Source: Vitis vinifera (lineage: Eukaryota; Streptophyta; Magnoliopsida; Vitales; Vitaceae). From it: 64,000 nucleotides of DNA. The translations under genes were made by a program, and so were the position numbers. Below are positions 1 to 11,874 of this stretch, in pieces; the stretch's first letter is position 1, and every line of letters begins with the position of its first letter. The stretch is from the NCBI RefSeq assembly GCF_030704535.1, contig NC_081820.1:24236001-24300000 (forward strand), written 5' to 3'. The notes under the pieces were generated by a model that worked only from the letters and a program-made list of their open reading frames with translations, was not told the DNA's origin and did no database searches.

Positions 1-74
1 GGAATGAACAGAAGTCTACATCCGACCAAAATAAAAATAAATAAATAAACTGGAATTAGTTTTTGAGAAATAAC

Positions 75-3000
75 CTCTATCTGCCTTCGGGTTTTTGCAA
101 CATCTAATGGACATGTAGCAGCAGCAGCAAGACTCCCTGAAACAAAACCAGCAGAAAAATTTGCCCCAAGGACACTGGCTGCATTGGCATCTTCCCCCAC
201 CAGACTAAGGAGTTTTCTTCTCATCTGTGCAGGAGGAGAAAAGAAATTAGCATAAAAATGTGCGTTAGGTACATAGACTGCAGCTGTAAAATTTAACAAC
301 TGTTAAGAAGAACAAAGTCTTACTGGCTCCAGGGTTGACCAACAAATTGCAGAGAAAGGAACATCACGAGCAAGTTGTGCTCCAATGCCTGTCCACAGGA
401 CACGGTAGCTCCGCACTGTTACAAAGAAGAGTGTGTAAATCACAATTAATTTCAGAGAGCAATTGCCATTCAAAAGGGAAACATCAAAAAGTCAACAACT
501 ATGCTTTAGTCACAACAGATTATTCTTCTTCTTAAAAAAAAACATTATTCCAAGGAACTTGCCCTTCTGCTACAAGCCAAAATTTTGACCTTGTAAATCT
601 GACTTATAGATATTGGTTTCAAACTTAGTAACTTTCATTAACCCTTAATTGACCAAAACATAGTCTAAACACAAGCCCATATCCAAAACTATTTTGTGAT
701 CATGAAAAAAATTGTACAAACCTCTGTCCATTCGCAGATGCTAGTAAAAGACTTCCTTGCTAACTAACATCCTATTTTAATCCAAAGGGGCTATGTCACC
801 AGATTTCATATACTTGTTCTAGAAACAAGTTTTTTTCCCCTTATTTTGGGTAACAAGAAAGAAAGTAAACCACTATTATCTCCTAAGGCATCATGCAAGT
901 AGCTATTGTAAACAAGCACAACAGGTGGAGGGAAATAGATCATTGATTAGGTATTATTGGTAGGCACATATAAGTATATAACTATTGAATGTCTTAATCT
1001 TTAACCAATTAATATATACATAAAGCCTATCTAAGAATTCATTGCTCTATTCTGCATCAACCCCAAATCTGATACTGACATAAAATATTTAAACTTAAAT
1101 ACTAATGCAAGTGTCAGTAAACGAACTCAATGTCACACAAAAACAAATCCTGACAAAAAGAGTATCAATTAAAAGAATCAACTTACAACTTTGAACATTA
1201 TTTGTGCTTTTGAAATGGGAGACAACCTCAACTAGTGTTTTGAAGACTCCAGCAGGCTTCTTACCACCGTGGATCTCCTTAAATGCCTATTATCAAAAGG
1301 ACAAAAATGAAAAGGTTAAGATTGTACAGCAAGATCAGTGTATAGCAGAAGCATGGAATAGTATAGAAGACTAACTAAACTTTGTCAATTTAGTTTTCAG
1401 AAAAAGTTGATTAAACTAGAAATATACAACCAAAAAAAAGGATCAATTTCAGTCTGCTTATTGATTGATATTTATTCACTATATGAATAAATAAATTACT
1501 ACACTCGTAGTAAACCAAGCATCCCATGGTTGATCTAAAGCTTCCACACCCAGCCTACAAACCAAAACTTGCCTCTTCCCCAACACGACCCAAAAGAAAT
1601 CTCTAGCAGGATATAGAGCAGATGCATACAAAAGTGCTCATAAATGGATATGAAATGATAACTAGTCCAGAGCTGTTGATTGAGAGCCCAAATCCACAGA
1701 CATCCATCTATCTATCTATCAATTGGTCAAAGTGATGAGAGCATCCATCTATCTATCTAACAATGTATTTAGTACCTGCATCCGAGTTCTTGCAAGTTCA
1801 ATAGGATAACAAGTAGCACAAGCTAATGAGCGAGCCAGTGAACCCGCAACTAAGGGAACATATACTGTCAAGCTGGGAGCATTTTGAGCCGTGAATTCCT
1901 CTAGCCTGTTGCGGAAAATATCATAGCAAGGTAGGTAGATTCCCACCTGATTGACAATATAAAAAGGGAAAATATAAGAAAATCACTGTTGCCTATAAAA
2001 CAAAAAAAAATTTAAAAAAAAATTTTTAAAAAGAATTAAAGGTAATTAACAATTAATAAAACTCATACTAAATAATAACAACAAAAATATGTATACTCAA
2101 CATGGCATTTTCATAGTAAGAAACAAACTGGGTCATTAAGTCTCCAAGGAACTTACTGTTGGTACAGCCAGTGCTAGACCTGCATTTGTACCTCTCCATA
2201 GCCTTGCAAATCCTTCCTGCAAAATTCTTTTTTGTCAAGCTTTTGAAAACAATTGAAATGAGTACCAAACCACATATTCTCTCTTCTTTCTTAGGTTTTC
2301 AATGGGCAGGACACTACTTGAGGCACAACAGTTGGTGTCTAGCCCAGCTACACGTTTACTAGACCACCCCTATGACCCCCAACCATTAAAAATTAAAATT
2401 GCAGACCACAGAAATCCCCTTTTAGGGGTTTAACATACTATATCTTCAAGAAAGGAAAAAAAAAAAAGGAAAAGGAAAAGGCCACCATGGAAATAAGTTA
2501 CATCTATGAACATAAACTCCAAGAAATCCAAAAAGCCTCTAACGAAGGGAATTAGTACTTTGAAAAGCCAAACCATGGTTCTGAAATGCCAATTTCCTAA
2601 CCTCAGTTTCATTTTTTTTTCCCCCAAAATTCTTCTCCTTCTGAACACTCCAAAAAGCCTCTCAACATGTATCATTTTTCCTAAAACAAATAAATTATTT
2701 ATAATAAGTTCAAATATAAGTTTATAACTCCACCAACCTGTCGAATAATTTTGTAGAAAACATCCCATGTTCCTTTGTATTGAAAACAATCAGGGGGACA
2801 AATTGCTACTGTACCATGAATTCCTACACGGGGGCATGATGGCGAACACCTCAAATCAGCAAACAACTGAAAAAACATTGGAAAGGCAAAGTCAATTGAC
2901 AATATCACATAGAACAATATTAAATATATAAAATAAAAGATCCATTCCCCTTAAAAGTACACAAATTATTTGTGAAGGAAAAGATTTGTTCAAATAAATA

Positions 3001-5023
3001 TAATGTATTTAGCACAAGAGACCTTTCCGTTATAGATAGCACAGTTCTATATGAGAGGCAAAACAGTGGTTAAGACCAGAAAATACATCAAAAACCAACT
3101 AAGATAAAGTTATTAAGGTTTCCTGAGCCAAAATACCTTCAGGAGTGGCTATAGTTTGAATTTAAATTCAAAACATGAAGCCTCCTTAACTAATACTAAA
3201 TGTTTTATTTATAAAGTTCCCTGCAATTTCATAAATTTCTACAAATCTTTACCCCATCTCATCAAGTTTAAACTAAAGTTGGGAGTTTAAAGTCCTAATT
3301 TAGGCTGAATACAACATGATTCATATCAAAATTATTGTTGCCCCCTTTAATGATTCTTGAGTAAATTCTATTCCATACAACTACATCAAGGTGAAGAAAT
3401 TCGTGGGTAATGAGACTGACAATTCTATAACCACGTGTCAATCAGCATGAATGCTGATAGCTGATATGATATTGACAAAGAAAGGTTGCAAATTATTCCC
3501 AAACTCAGACAAATTCTATTGAAGTTTAAAATGTAATTAAATGGAAACCAGACTAGTTTCTAAAATGAGACATAACTTCTTCACAGAAAGAGGGAATACA
3601 AACAATGTATGCTTACCATATTTGGTCCAAAATATGCCATCCGACTCATAACATTACTTAGTGGATGTGAGTAAGGAACTCCAGCTGCCTGTGCTTGCAA
3701 CCTTGTCTGATAGACAGGAGGCAAAAAAACTGATGTTCAGAATACATTTGGATTTTAGGATCAAATGTACATAAGAGTTGAAATTCACAGAAAAATGAAC
3801 CTTTTGCAGTGAGAAAGACAAAAATAATCAAATTTGATTTGACATAACAAACATTGTACCAATGATAAATATCAAAGTAAACCCAGTGGATTGAAATATT
3901 GCAAATGGTACTGCTAGAATTTTCCACATAAATTTAAAATAACAGCCATAATTATTAAAATAAAACTGTCATGCAAAATACTTCATCAAGGGGACCAATA
4001 AATTGAAACTAAATGCTAGAATTTCCTCTCAAAATTTTAAAACAACTATAAGAATTTATCAAAGTAAAACTGGGCATCCAAAATATTTGATCGAGGAGAC
4101 CAATGAACTAAAACTAAATAAATAACTTCCAACTAAATCACAAGAAAACTGACAGTTGCAACTAACATAAGGATAATTAGACCATAGGGAAAAAAGTGTT
4201 ATTTATAAAAATTTAAAAAAAAATCATATTTTTCCATTCAGTACAACAGCAAAAATAAATCCAATATCTTCAATTAGTTCGAGTCAGATAATTGCATATG
4301 TCTCAGAAGTAAGGAACAGAGTTTGCAACTTCTCATTAAAACTTGCCCTACATATCAATAACAGGCTAACAGGGCAAATGCAAGAACTCCATATTTTTAA
4401 ATAGCCCAACAAGCTGGACTGAAAAATCAAATAAACACAAAGCAAGTAAACAACAAGAATAATAAGCATATGTAAATCGTTTAGCCAAATGGGATCCCAG
4501 AAAATCAATGAAAACCCAAGAACAGGACTGTACCCAAAAAAGAAAAGAATCAATGCAAACACAATAATTATGAGCAGAGCCAAAAGCTGGAATCTTCAAA
4601 ACTACATAAAACTCAAAGAGAAAAATTGAAGAATAAAATATTGATTAGCCAAATGGACATCTCAAAAAATCAAAGAAAAATCAATAAGAGGACTGAATAA
4701 CAAGAAATTCTTCGTTGAGTCGAGCTTTTCAAAATTTAGAAACCAAAACAACATAAAACACATACCTTGGCGACATCGAGAGGGTTAACGAGGATGGCCG
4801 AGAGGACAGCGGCGCCCGCGGCAGAGAATGACCGTTCTAAGAACCGCATATCGTTTTCGGATTTGCTCTTTGAACGTTGAGTCTCCGGAGATGAAGCCTC
4901 TGCTACAAATGTAACCGTTGATTGCAACATTGCAGAATCGTGCCCGTTCAAATCCATTGGTGAGGATTGCTGTGTACTCATCCACAACTTGCCCCTATTC
5001 TCTGATTCCGTCATTGCCTTCAT
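75..5023 (-). CDS. MTM1: MTM1/SLC25A39-40-like mitochondrial carrier, 3' end missing
   Basis: Exons read on the minus strand: 5023-4766, 3706-3617, 2866-2738, 2216-2157, 1946-1776, 1286-1187, 415-324 and 224-75. All have GT/AG borders and join in frame to 350 residues; the C-terminal exon(s) lie beyond the left edge (the Arabidopsis protein is about 410 aa). Mitochondrial carrier signatures fall at residues 80-86 (NPLDVAK), 226-232 (YPIELAR) and 338-344 (CPLDVAK), one per carrier repeat. The subfamily is recognised from exon 3, with FADLRCSPSC and ICPPDCFQYKGT, and from GTNAGLALAVPTVGIYLP. The family sits in the inner mitochondrial membrane; yeast and Arabidopsis MTM1 were linked to manganese activation of SOD2, and the human relatives to mitochondrial glutathione import. 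Four cysteines at 123, 127, 139 and 143 form a C-x3-C-x11-C-x3-C loop. The N-terminal 60 residues before FLERSFSAAG are longer than usual and low in recognisable features. The ATG at 5023 is the first in frame; a second lies at residue 4. Confidence 0.93.
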
Positions 5024-5051
5024 CTCTCCTCTCTAGAACTTCCTCATTCCC

Positions 5052-5194
5052 CTGAATCCCATCAGAGTAATTGATCAAATATGAAAACAGTTTCTGTAGC
5101 ATTTACTTCATAAAGCAAAAATCATTAATTAAAAACAAAACAAAATAAATGAGAAAACAACAAATGCAATCACAAGAGAATCAAGTTTTCTCAC
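5052..5194 (-). other. Putative 5'-UTR intron of the MTM1-like gene
   Basis: On the minus strand a consensus donor (GAG/GTGAGA, exon end at 5195) is followed by an acceptor (ATTCAG/GGGAATG, exon resuming at 5051), 28 bases before the start codon at 5023. An intron here would make a leader exon upstream of 5195. Another AG lies nearby, so the acceptor is uncertain. This is inferred from splice motifs only. Confidence 0.35.
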
Positions 5195-6068
5195 CTCAAT
5201 ATTGATTCGGAAGAAAAAAAATTTCACTCCGAATCCAAAAGGGTTATTTTTCGGATTGCTTGGAGAGCAGGAAAGGAAAATAAACAGGAATAGAAAATTT
5301 CGCAGAAGAGCGACGAACAAAACTCTATTGAATTAGGGCTGCGTTTGGTGACGTTATGAAAAGAAAAAACGCTTTTTTCCCAACCAAAAAAAAGGAAGAA
5401 AATTCTAGACCTCTTGCGGCGCACGCTTGTTTGGTGGTGGGGAATAAGACAGAAGAGTGATAGTGGAAGTAGGAGTTTGTAATTCGAGGGAACCAAACAC
5501 GGTCTTATCGACCGTTGAGTTTCTAGGGTTCCAATCGAGCGTGAGATGAGACGGTGCTCGTGGCTGGAAATAAGCGGGGGGAAAATATGGATGGTAAAGC
5601 TTTTTTTTTTTTCTTTTTTTTTTTACCCATAAAATTAATATATGAAATAAATAATAAATATAAATAGTAAAGAATGTGACATGAAAAGAAACATAAATAT
5701 ATAAAATGTAATTTTGATAGATAAAAATATTCGTCATCATCAGATATGTCGATACTTCGATTTTACGGATATATATTGGATATATCTTTACGGATATATA
5801 TTGGATATATCTTTACGGATATATATTGGATATATCTTTACGGATATATATTGGATATATCTTTATGGATATATATCGAAGATATATCATTGGATATTTT
5901 GAAAAAAAAAAAGAAAAATCAATAGATCTAAAATGGATCAAAATTTATAATATAAGAAAAACTTCATAAAAATATAATTAGAAGTATAATAAATATTTTA
6001 AAATTGTTTTATTAAAGAATTTAATATATGTATAATATAATTTATCATATTTGATAATAATATCATAT
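5195..6068. other. Intergenic region upstream of the MTM1-like gene
   Basis: This is the probable promoter and leader of the minus-strand carrier gene out to about 5600, then AT-rich DNA. It holds a 25-bp tandem repeat (5766-5890) and ends at the 5-bp target site of the solo LTR. No other gene is seen. Confidence 0.6.
5766..5890. repeat. 25-bp tandem repeat, five copies
   Basis: Units start at 5766, 5791, 5816, 5841 and 5866, with an exact spacing of 25. Each unit reads CGGATATATATTGGATATAT followed by CTTTA. The first three are identical; the fifth starts TGG and drifts towards its end. The unit is itself rich in GGATATAT, so it may have grown from a 13-bp half unit. Confidence 0.92.
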
Positions 6069-8400
6069 TGTGGACCCCGCATTTCGTGCTCAATGCGTTC
6101 CCCACTCGATGGCGAGCTTGATTCTTATTTTGAAAATTGATTTTTATTGATTAAGAAAAATGACTTGGAGTCGCCACTTATTTTTATTTTATTTTTAAAA
6201 GGGATCGGGTTCGGGGGTTAGGTTACTTATCGGGAAGGTACGGTAAAGACCGTAGCACCCCTCTAAGTCCCTAAAACGGGTTTCTACTAATAAAATGAAA
6301 CTGACATGGCAATTGATGAGGAAATCAATAAATACCCGGAGTGATCATGCACATGTGAGAATCTAAACATGCATACAGAAAATGACCCGAGCGGATGTAG
6401 ATGCGTACCTGGGCAATGATCCATAAAGCGTTATCAAGAAGTGAGGTTAACGCACAATTAAGGAATAATTTCGAGCATGCCATAGAGCAAAATAAAATCA
6501 ATCATGCATGATAATCAAGTCAATCAAATCCCATATGTTGGGCCCCCACCAAAGCCCGTTTTATCTTGCTTGAATTAATTCCGATAACTCCATTGTTTGA
6601 AATTACGGAAATTGATTCCTTACTTATTTCAGAACATTTTAAGAAACAGAGGAAGTATGAAAATTACTTGCCAGAAATAAAAGTGGCAGCAAAGCTTTAT
6701 TAAAAACGTGATTTTGGAACCTAAAGAAAATGCTCTAAGAATGAAGAAAAATGTGGAACGTCGGCCGAACAGAATTCCGAATGTGAGACATCTGGGTGGA
6801 ATGTCGGCGGAGCAGAATTCCGGATGAGAGACATCCGGAGAAGGTGGAACATTGGCCGGACAGAATTCCGGATGTGAGACATCCGGGTGGAATGGCAGTG
6901 GGGAAGAATTCTGGATATGATATGTCCGGGTGGAATGTCAGCGGCGGGAGGAATTCCGGATGCGATATGTTGGGTGGAATGGCGGCGGGGAGAGGAATTC
7001 TGGATATGATATGTCCTGGTGGAATGTCGGCGGAGTGAGGAATTCCGGATATGAGATGTCCGGGTGGAATGTGGCCATGAGTAGCATGAAGGTTAGGTAT
7101 GGGTTGTATGGATATGGGGGCTTGGGTGAGTGGTTTTAATGGGTATGTGAAGGAGTGAAGGATGACATGCACCCGTGAGACTCCATGTAAGCGAGGGAGT
7201 GGGATGGAGAATGAATGAGAGGAAGATGGGTGTGGTGGAGGATGCTTGATTTCTACAAGCTTGAGTGAGGAAATGGGTATGACGACCTAGAGAGAGAGGT
7301 GGATAGATGAACAATGGGTATGGGGATGCTGATGAGGTGAGCTTTGCTGCCATGACAACTACTCCAGAATTTCTAGGATATCTTTCAAGCAGGGATGAGA
7401 AAATGGATGCGTACCATGGACGGATATCAAGAAACAGGGGAAGTAGGGAAACAGGGCGTGAAAGAAGACGAATAAATAAAGAAAAATCTCAGAAAATCCA
7501 TTTCATGAATCATTCATCAATCTTCTGAGCAGGTGGGTAAACCATATCAAATGCAACCACCCTCATGATTCTCAAACATTTCATAATCACAGTGGGATCA
7601 GAGCAAGTTAAAATGGACAATGGCAAACACAAATGCAGGGTCATACTTCAACAAGCAGACTGGTGGCCTTCATTATCCACCCCAAACAGATCAATGAGTA
7701 TTCAAATATTCATAAGAGATGTAAAAGAGTGATAGTCATACCTAAAAGCTTCTTCTCCAATTAGGTGCCTCTGGCTAAACTCTCCTCTCTTTTCTCTCCT
7801 TCCTTTTCCTTTTTCTTTCTCTCTCGATTCTTTTTTCGGTTTCTCTCGATCTGCTCCTCTCTAACAACCCCAAAAGCTCCTCCTCTCTTTTTCTCTCTCG
7901 GGATCTTCTTCTCAAACTAAAACTTCCCTCCATTTTCTCTCCTTTCTTTTTCCTTTTTCTTTCTCTCAATCTCTTGCTTTTTTCGGTTGCCTCCTCGAGA
8001 AAAATCTCCCCTCCTCCTTTTTCTTTTCTTTTTCTCTCCTATTCACCGTTCAGCAAGCATGGCTTCTCTAACCACTCTCTCTGCTGCTACACTACAATGT
8101 TGTCCCCTCAAACGATCTCTGTCGTAGCCACTTTTTCCTGCAACACTCCTTCTGCAGCCCCCTTTTCTTCTCTCTCATCCGCACCCCTTGACGACCTGCG
8201 GGACCCCCTTTTAGAAAAATCTCTCCAACGGCCTGAAGGTCTTAGAATATCTTCTTGACAGGTGTCTTATTCTGATTGCTTCATCAATTCCACTATTTTG
8301 ATCCCATGTTGACTAATCCGGGAATGACACGTGGCCATGCGAGATGGTGACACTTGTCAAGCATTAGCTGCAAGAATGACTCCCAAAATGGGGGTCTACA
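6069..8400. mobile_element. Solo LTR (probably Ty3/Gypsy), 2332 bp
   Basis: The segment begins TGTGGACCCC (6069-6078) and ends GGGGTCTACA (8391-8400), near-perfect inverted ends with TG...CA termini. It is flanked by identical 5-bp direct repeats CATAT (6064-6068 and 8401-8405), the footprint of retroviral-type integration. There is no second copy and no gag-pol coding, so the parsimonious call is a solo LTR left by LTR-LTR recombination; a non-coding LARD element is less likely. Near the left end lie GGAGTCGCC and a block around 6205-6280 (GGGAAGGTACGGTAAAGACC, then a run ending in CACCCCTCTAAGTCCC) of a kind common in long plant Gypsy LTRs. It contains a minisatellite (6757-7078) and a CT-rich stretch (about 7770-8050). 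Open frames inside it, such as 7974-8258, resemble no known protein. Confidence 0.85.
6757..7078. repeat. About 45-bp minisatellite, seven units, inside the solo LTR
   Basis: GAATTC recurs at 6772, 6815, 6863, 6906, 6951, 6995 and 7040, a spacing of 43-48. Each is followed by GGATRTGAKAYRTCCGGGTG or a close variant and a GGAATGTCGGCGG-like spacer. The GC content is well above the surroundings. Long open frames on both strands here are a product of the repeat. Confidence 0.9.
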
Positions 8401-8507
8401 CATATACATCGATAAAAATATGAATTTTATAAGTGTACATTTATTATTAAATTACATCAAATATTATTTCATAATAATATTATGATATTTGATTATAATA
8501 TATCTAA

Positions 8508-8512
<5 letters not shown>

Positions 8513-8552
<40 letters not shown>
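8513..8552. repeat. (TA)n microsatellite
   Basis: About 20 uninterrupted AT dinucleotides. Confidence 0.95.
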
Positions 8553-8557
<5 letters not shown>

Positions 8558-8935
8558 TTAAAATTATGATATATTTAATTCAATCATATTAAATGATATC
8601 AGATAAATTGTGATATATATACAATTTTTTAATATTTAATTAATCTATTAATGATATCAAAAATACTATAAAGAAAATTAGCATGATAATTTTTATATTT
8701 TTGGTAATCAATTAAAAGAAATTTTTACATTTAATTATAAAATAATTATAATTAATTTGCTCTCTAAAATATTCTTTTAATATTTTCTTTATATGAAGAC
8801 TTTGAATATATATGCTTAGTGTATCATATTTAATATGTGGTAAATTTGCTCTCTAAGATGTTTTTGGGGTTCGAGTCCCCTTAATAAGAGCTGAGGCCAT
8901 ATTTAAATTTTTTTTTAAATAATATTAATAATATT

Positions 8936-9175
8936 TTAAATGATATTTTTCTTTTTTAGACTTACTAAATCTGATTCTTTATTTGTGATATCCTACATAG
9001 GAAAGAAAGTTGTGACACTTGCAAGTGTGGGTCTCTTTTAATTTTATAAGTATATATGGGTCTCTCTTAATCTTATAAACATATTTTAAAACATTGAAAA
9101 TCTATTTGGGTTTAGAGTGGACAATATTTATGATATGGATTGTTACAAATGATATCATAATCAATCCCTCCAATC
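8936..9175. repeat. Degenerate LTR-like repeat, copy 1
   Basis: It shares with 9487-9704 a run that begins near TTTTTTAGACTTA and passes through TTTGTGATATC, CATAGGAAAGAAAGTT, CTTATAAACATATTTTAAAA and GTTACAAATGATATCATAA. The last block resembles a decayed initiator-methionine-tRNA primer-binding site (TGGTATCAGA). That makes a fragmentary LTR retroelement plausible, but the borders are not clear. Confidence 0.55.
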
Positions 9176-9449
9176 CCCTTTAATAACAGCAAAAATAAGC
9201 ATTTTTGAAAATAGGCATATAACATCAAAAATAAGAGTGGACAATATTTATGATATGAGTTATTACAAAAATAAACATTTTTGTGGAGGCACTGTAGCAG
9301 TGTTTGATTGTCGTTTGTTGACCCGCATTGACCATCCGAAAAAAATATCCGATTTTTGGGGATTTTTCCCAAAATTTTGCTTTCTTCCATGCCTAGGAGG
9401 ATAAACGGAAATTTGAATGAAAATGAAAGAAAAATAAATAAATAAATAA

Positions 9450-9453
<4 letters not shown>

Positions 9454-9487
<34 letters not shown>
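9454..9487. repeat. (TA)n microsatellite
   Basis: A run of TA dinucleotides directly preceded by an (AAAT)n run. Confidence 0.9.
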
Positions 9488-9490
<3 letters not shown>

Positions 9491-9704
9491 AAATGAGATT
9501 TTACCTTTTTTAGACTTATTAAATACGATTCTTTATTTGTGATATCTCACATAGGAAAGAAAGTTTGTGGCACTACATAAGTATGGATCTCTCTTAATCT
9601 TATAAACATATTTTAAAACCGTGAAAATATCTTTGGGTTTAAAGTGAACAATATTTATAATATGAGTTGTTACAAATGATATCATAACAAATCCCTCCAA
9701 TCTT
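9487..9704. repeat. Degenerate LTR-like repeat, copy 2
   Basis: Partner of 8936-9175 in the same orientation, about 550 bp downstream. A shorter, more diverged third piece lies near 9808-9900 (TTGTGATATCTTACATAAGA then GAAAGAAAGTTTCTAACAC). Confidence 0.55.
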
Positions 9705-11874
9705 AACCCCTATGTAGGTTTGTTTGGCCTTATAAGGGATATTTATTTATTTGACTCAACAATTATATGAAACACCACGAAAACGATGTGTCTATATGGG
9801 GAGTTGTTTGTGATATCTTACATAAGATATGAAAGAAAGTTTCTAACACTATATAAATATGAATCCACCTTAACCTTATAAACGCATTTTAAAGTTGTAT
9901 ACAGTTGAGTACGGACATTAACTTTAATTTTATTTTTTATTTTTGTTCCACTTTTTCTCCCAATTTTTTTCCTTAAATTTAAAGATATAGTTTTTTAAAA
10001 AATATTTTTAAAATGAGATAATTGAAAAAATATTTATAAATCTAAAAATGAAATAAAAAGAAAAATTATCTTTTAAAAAAGATAACTTTAATTTAACTAC
10101 CAAATTTCGGAGTCCTCTTTTTTTTAAAAAAAAAATCAAATTAAAAATTTGAAATTTATACTAAAATTATTTCAAAAAACTGAGATAATTTCCTATGCCT
10201 ACTTCACACATAACTATAAATCTCAAATTAAATACATATTAATTATTCCATAAATTAATAATTAATTTATGAATTATTTTTAAGTAATAATGACATTAAA
10301 TAATTTCTTATTACAATAACTTCTTTTCACGTTACCCAAACTTAAAAATGATATCTATATATTTTAAGAAGGTCTCTTAGACAGATTGTATCGATTTAGT
10401 TATATAGTTAGTGAGTCTTATATAAAACTACACATATTTTTCTATATGTATGTGTTATCTTATAAAATTATTAAATTATTAATTTAACATATTGGTTCCA
10501 AGTGGTAAAAAAACATTATTCAATCAAGATTATGGAGTATTAATTTGTGGAGGTTTTACATCAATTTTCAATTGTTTTGAAAAAGAAAATTTTGTTTGAA
10601 AACTCAAATATAAAAAATAGTTTTCCTATTTTATCCTCCATGAAGATGTTATATGCATAATGCAAAGGTTTCTAAAATATTTTGTACATGGTCGATTATT
10701 GCTCGAAACATTCTTTAAAAAATAACTAAAAATATTTCAAATTGTTTTGAAAAACTATAGCAAACTTAAATATTTAAAAAAAAGAATGTTTTATATCAAA
10801 AAAAAATTTAAAACCTTATGTACTTTGGTTTGAAGTGTAAATACAAAGATTAGGTTTTATCATTTCTAATACAGTGAAATGATATTATTCGTTTGTGGAT
10901 ATAGATATAATCGATCGAAAAATATTAAAATAGTTATTTTTTAAGTATTACAAAAAAAAGAAAAATACTTCCTAAAATCATTGTCAATGAAGTAAGTTAT
11001 AATTATTACTTAACTAAGGAATGATATTTTAAGATTTTCGAAAACTATCGGAGTGTTCTCCAATCTTATCATAAATTAGAAAAACCTTAAAAATACCGGT
11101 ATGATTTAGAAAATAATTCATAAGACAAAAAAGAAATGAAGGAAAAGCTTTGAGGAAGACTCAATCTTTTTTAAACTTCTTTAGAAATCTTTGAGTCAAC
11201 TTCAAAATTTAAATCTCCAAAATTCAAATTAAGATATATGCAAGTTTGTTTGGGTGATTAATCATTTTTCGGGTTTCTCTTGCAAGCACTATAGCTATGT
11301 TTGGTTTTCAGAAAATTTAAGTAAAAATATAAGAATTTTTTTAAAAAACAAAAAAATAGAAAGAAAATAAAAAATAAATTAAAAATCAATAAAATATTTT
11401 TATATGTATCTTCAAAATTATTTCACTTTTTTTTTTATCTATTATATAAAAATTGAATAATTTAAAACCGGATTAATTTTCTAACCAATTTTAATTATAT
11501 TTTATTTTCCTTCAAACATAAAAAAATCATGTCCTTAATTAATATTTTTTTTTCTTTTCTTAATATTTTTGAGAACCATACATAGCATATAATAAATAAA
11601 TGCCCCGTAATTTTATACAAAATTACATTGCATGTCAATTAATAATGTCATAAAAGCAAAGCCAATCCAAAAATATTCATCAGAAAGATCATTTCCAAGA
11701 CCTAATATGTTACAAAGTTGGCTATGGTACTCCAGTTTTCTCTCTCACTGCTCGATCAATGAACAATCCCTAGAAGCCCCATGCATGCATTCCACCATTG
11801 AAAACCTTCATTCTATCTAGAATCACACGTCCAACATTTCAGGAAATTCTTAGAGAAGCTAGCTACCTCTCCAT

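Larger units (their letters stand above)
8401..11874. other. Intergenic AT-rich region with degenerate repeats
   Basis: No gene is recognised. It contains two TA microsatellites (8513-8552 and 9454-9487), a direct-repeat pair (8936-9175 and 9487-9704) with a further partial copy near 9808-9900, and otherwise low-complexity AT-rich DNA. The stretch just before 11875 is the 3' flank of the minus-strand phytocyanin gene. Confidence 0.6.

Noticed and set aside
6796-7172. Open frames on both strands with repeated motifs
   Set aside because: They are produced by the 45-bp minisatellite, whose period keeps frames open on either strand.
7974-8258. 94-codon open frame
   Set aside because: It lies inside the solo LTR, follows a CT-rich tract and resembles no known protein.
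8866-8882. GGGGTTCGAGTCCCC, a perfect tRNA T-arm-like stem-loop
   Set aside because: No matching acceptor stem, A box or anticodon arm is visible upstream; at best a SINE or tRNA relic.
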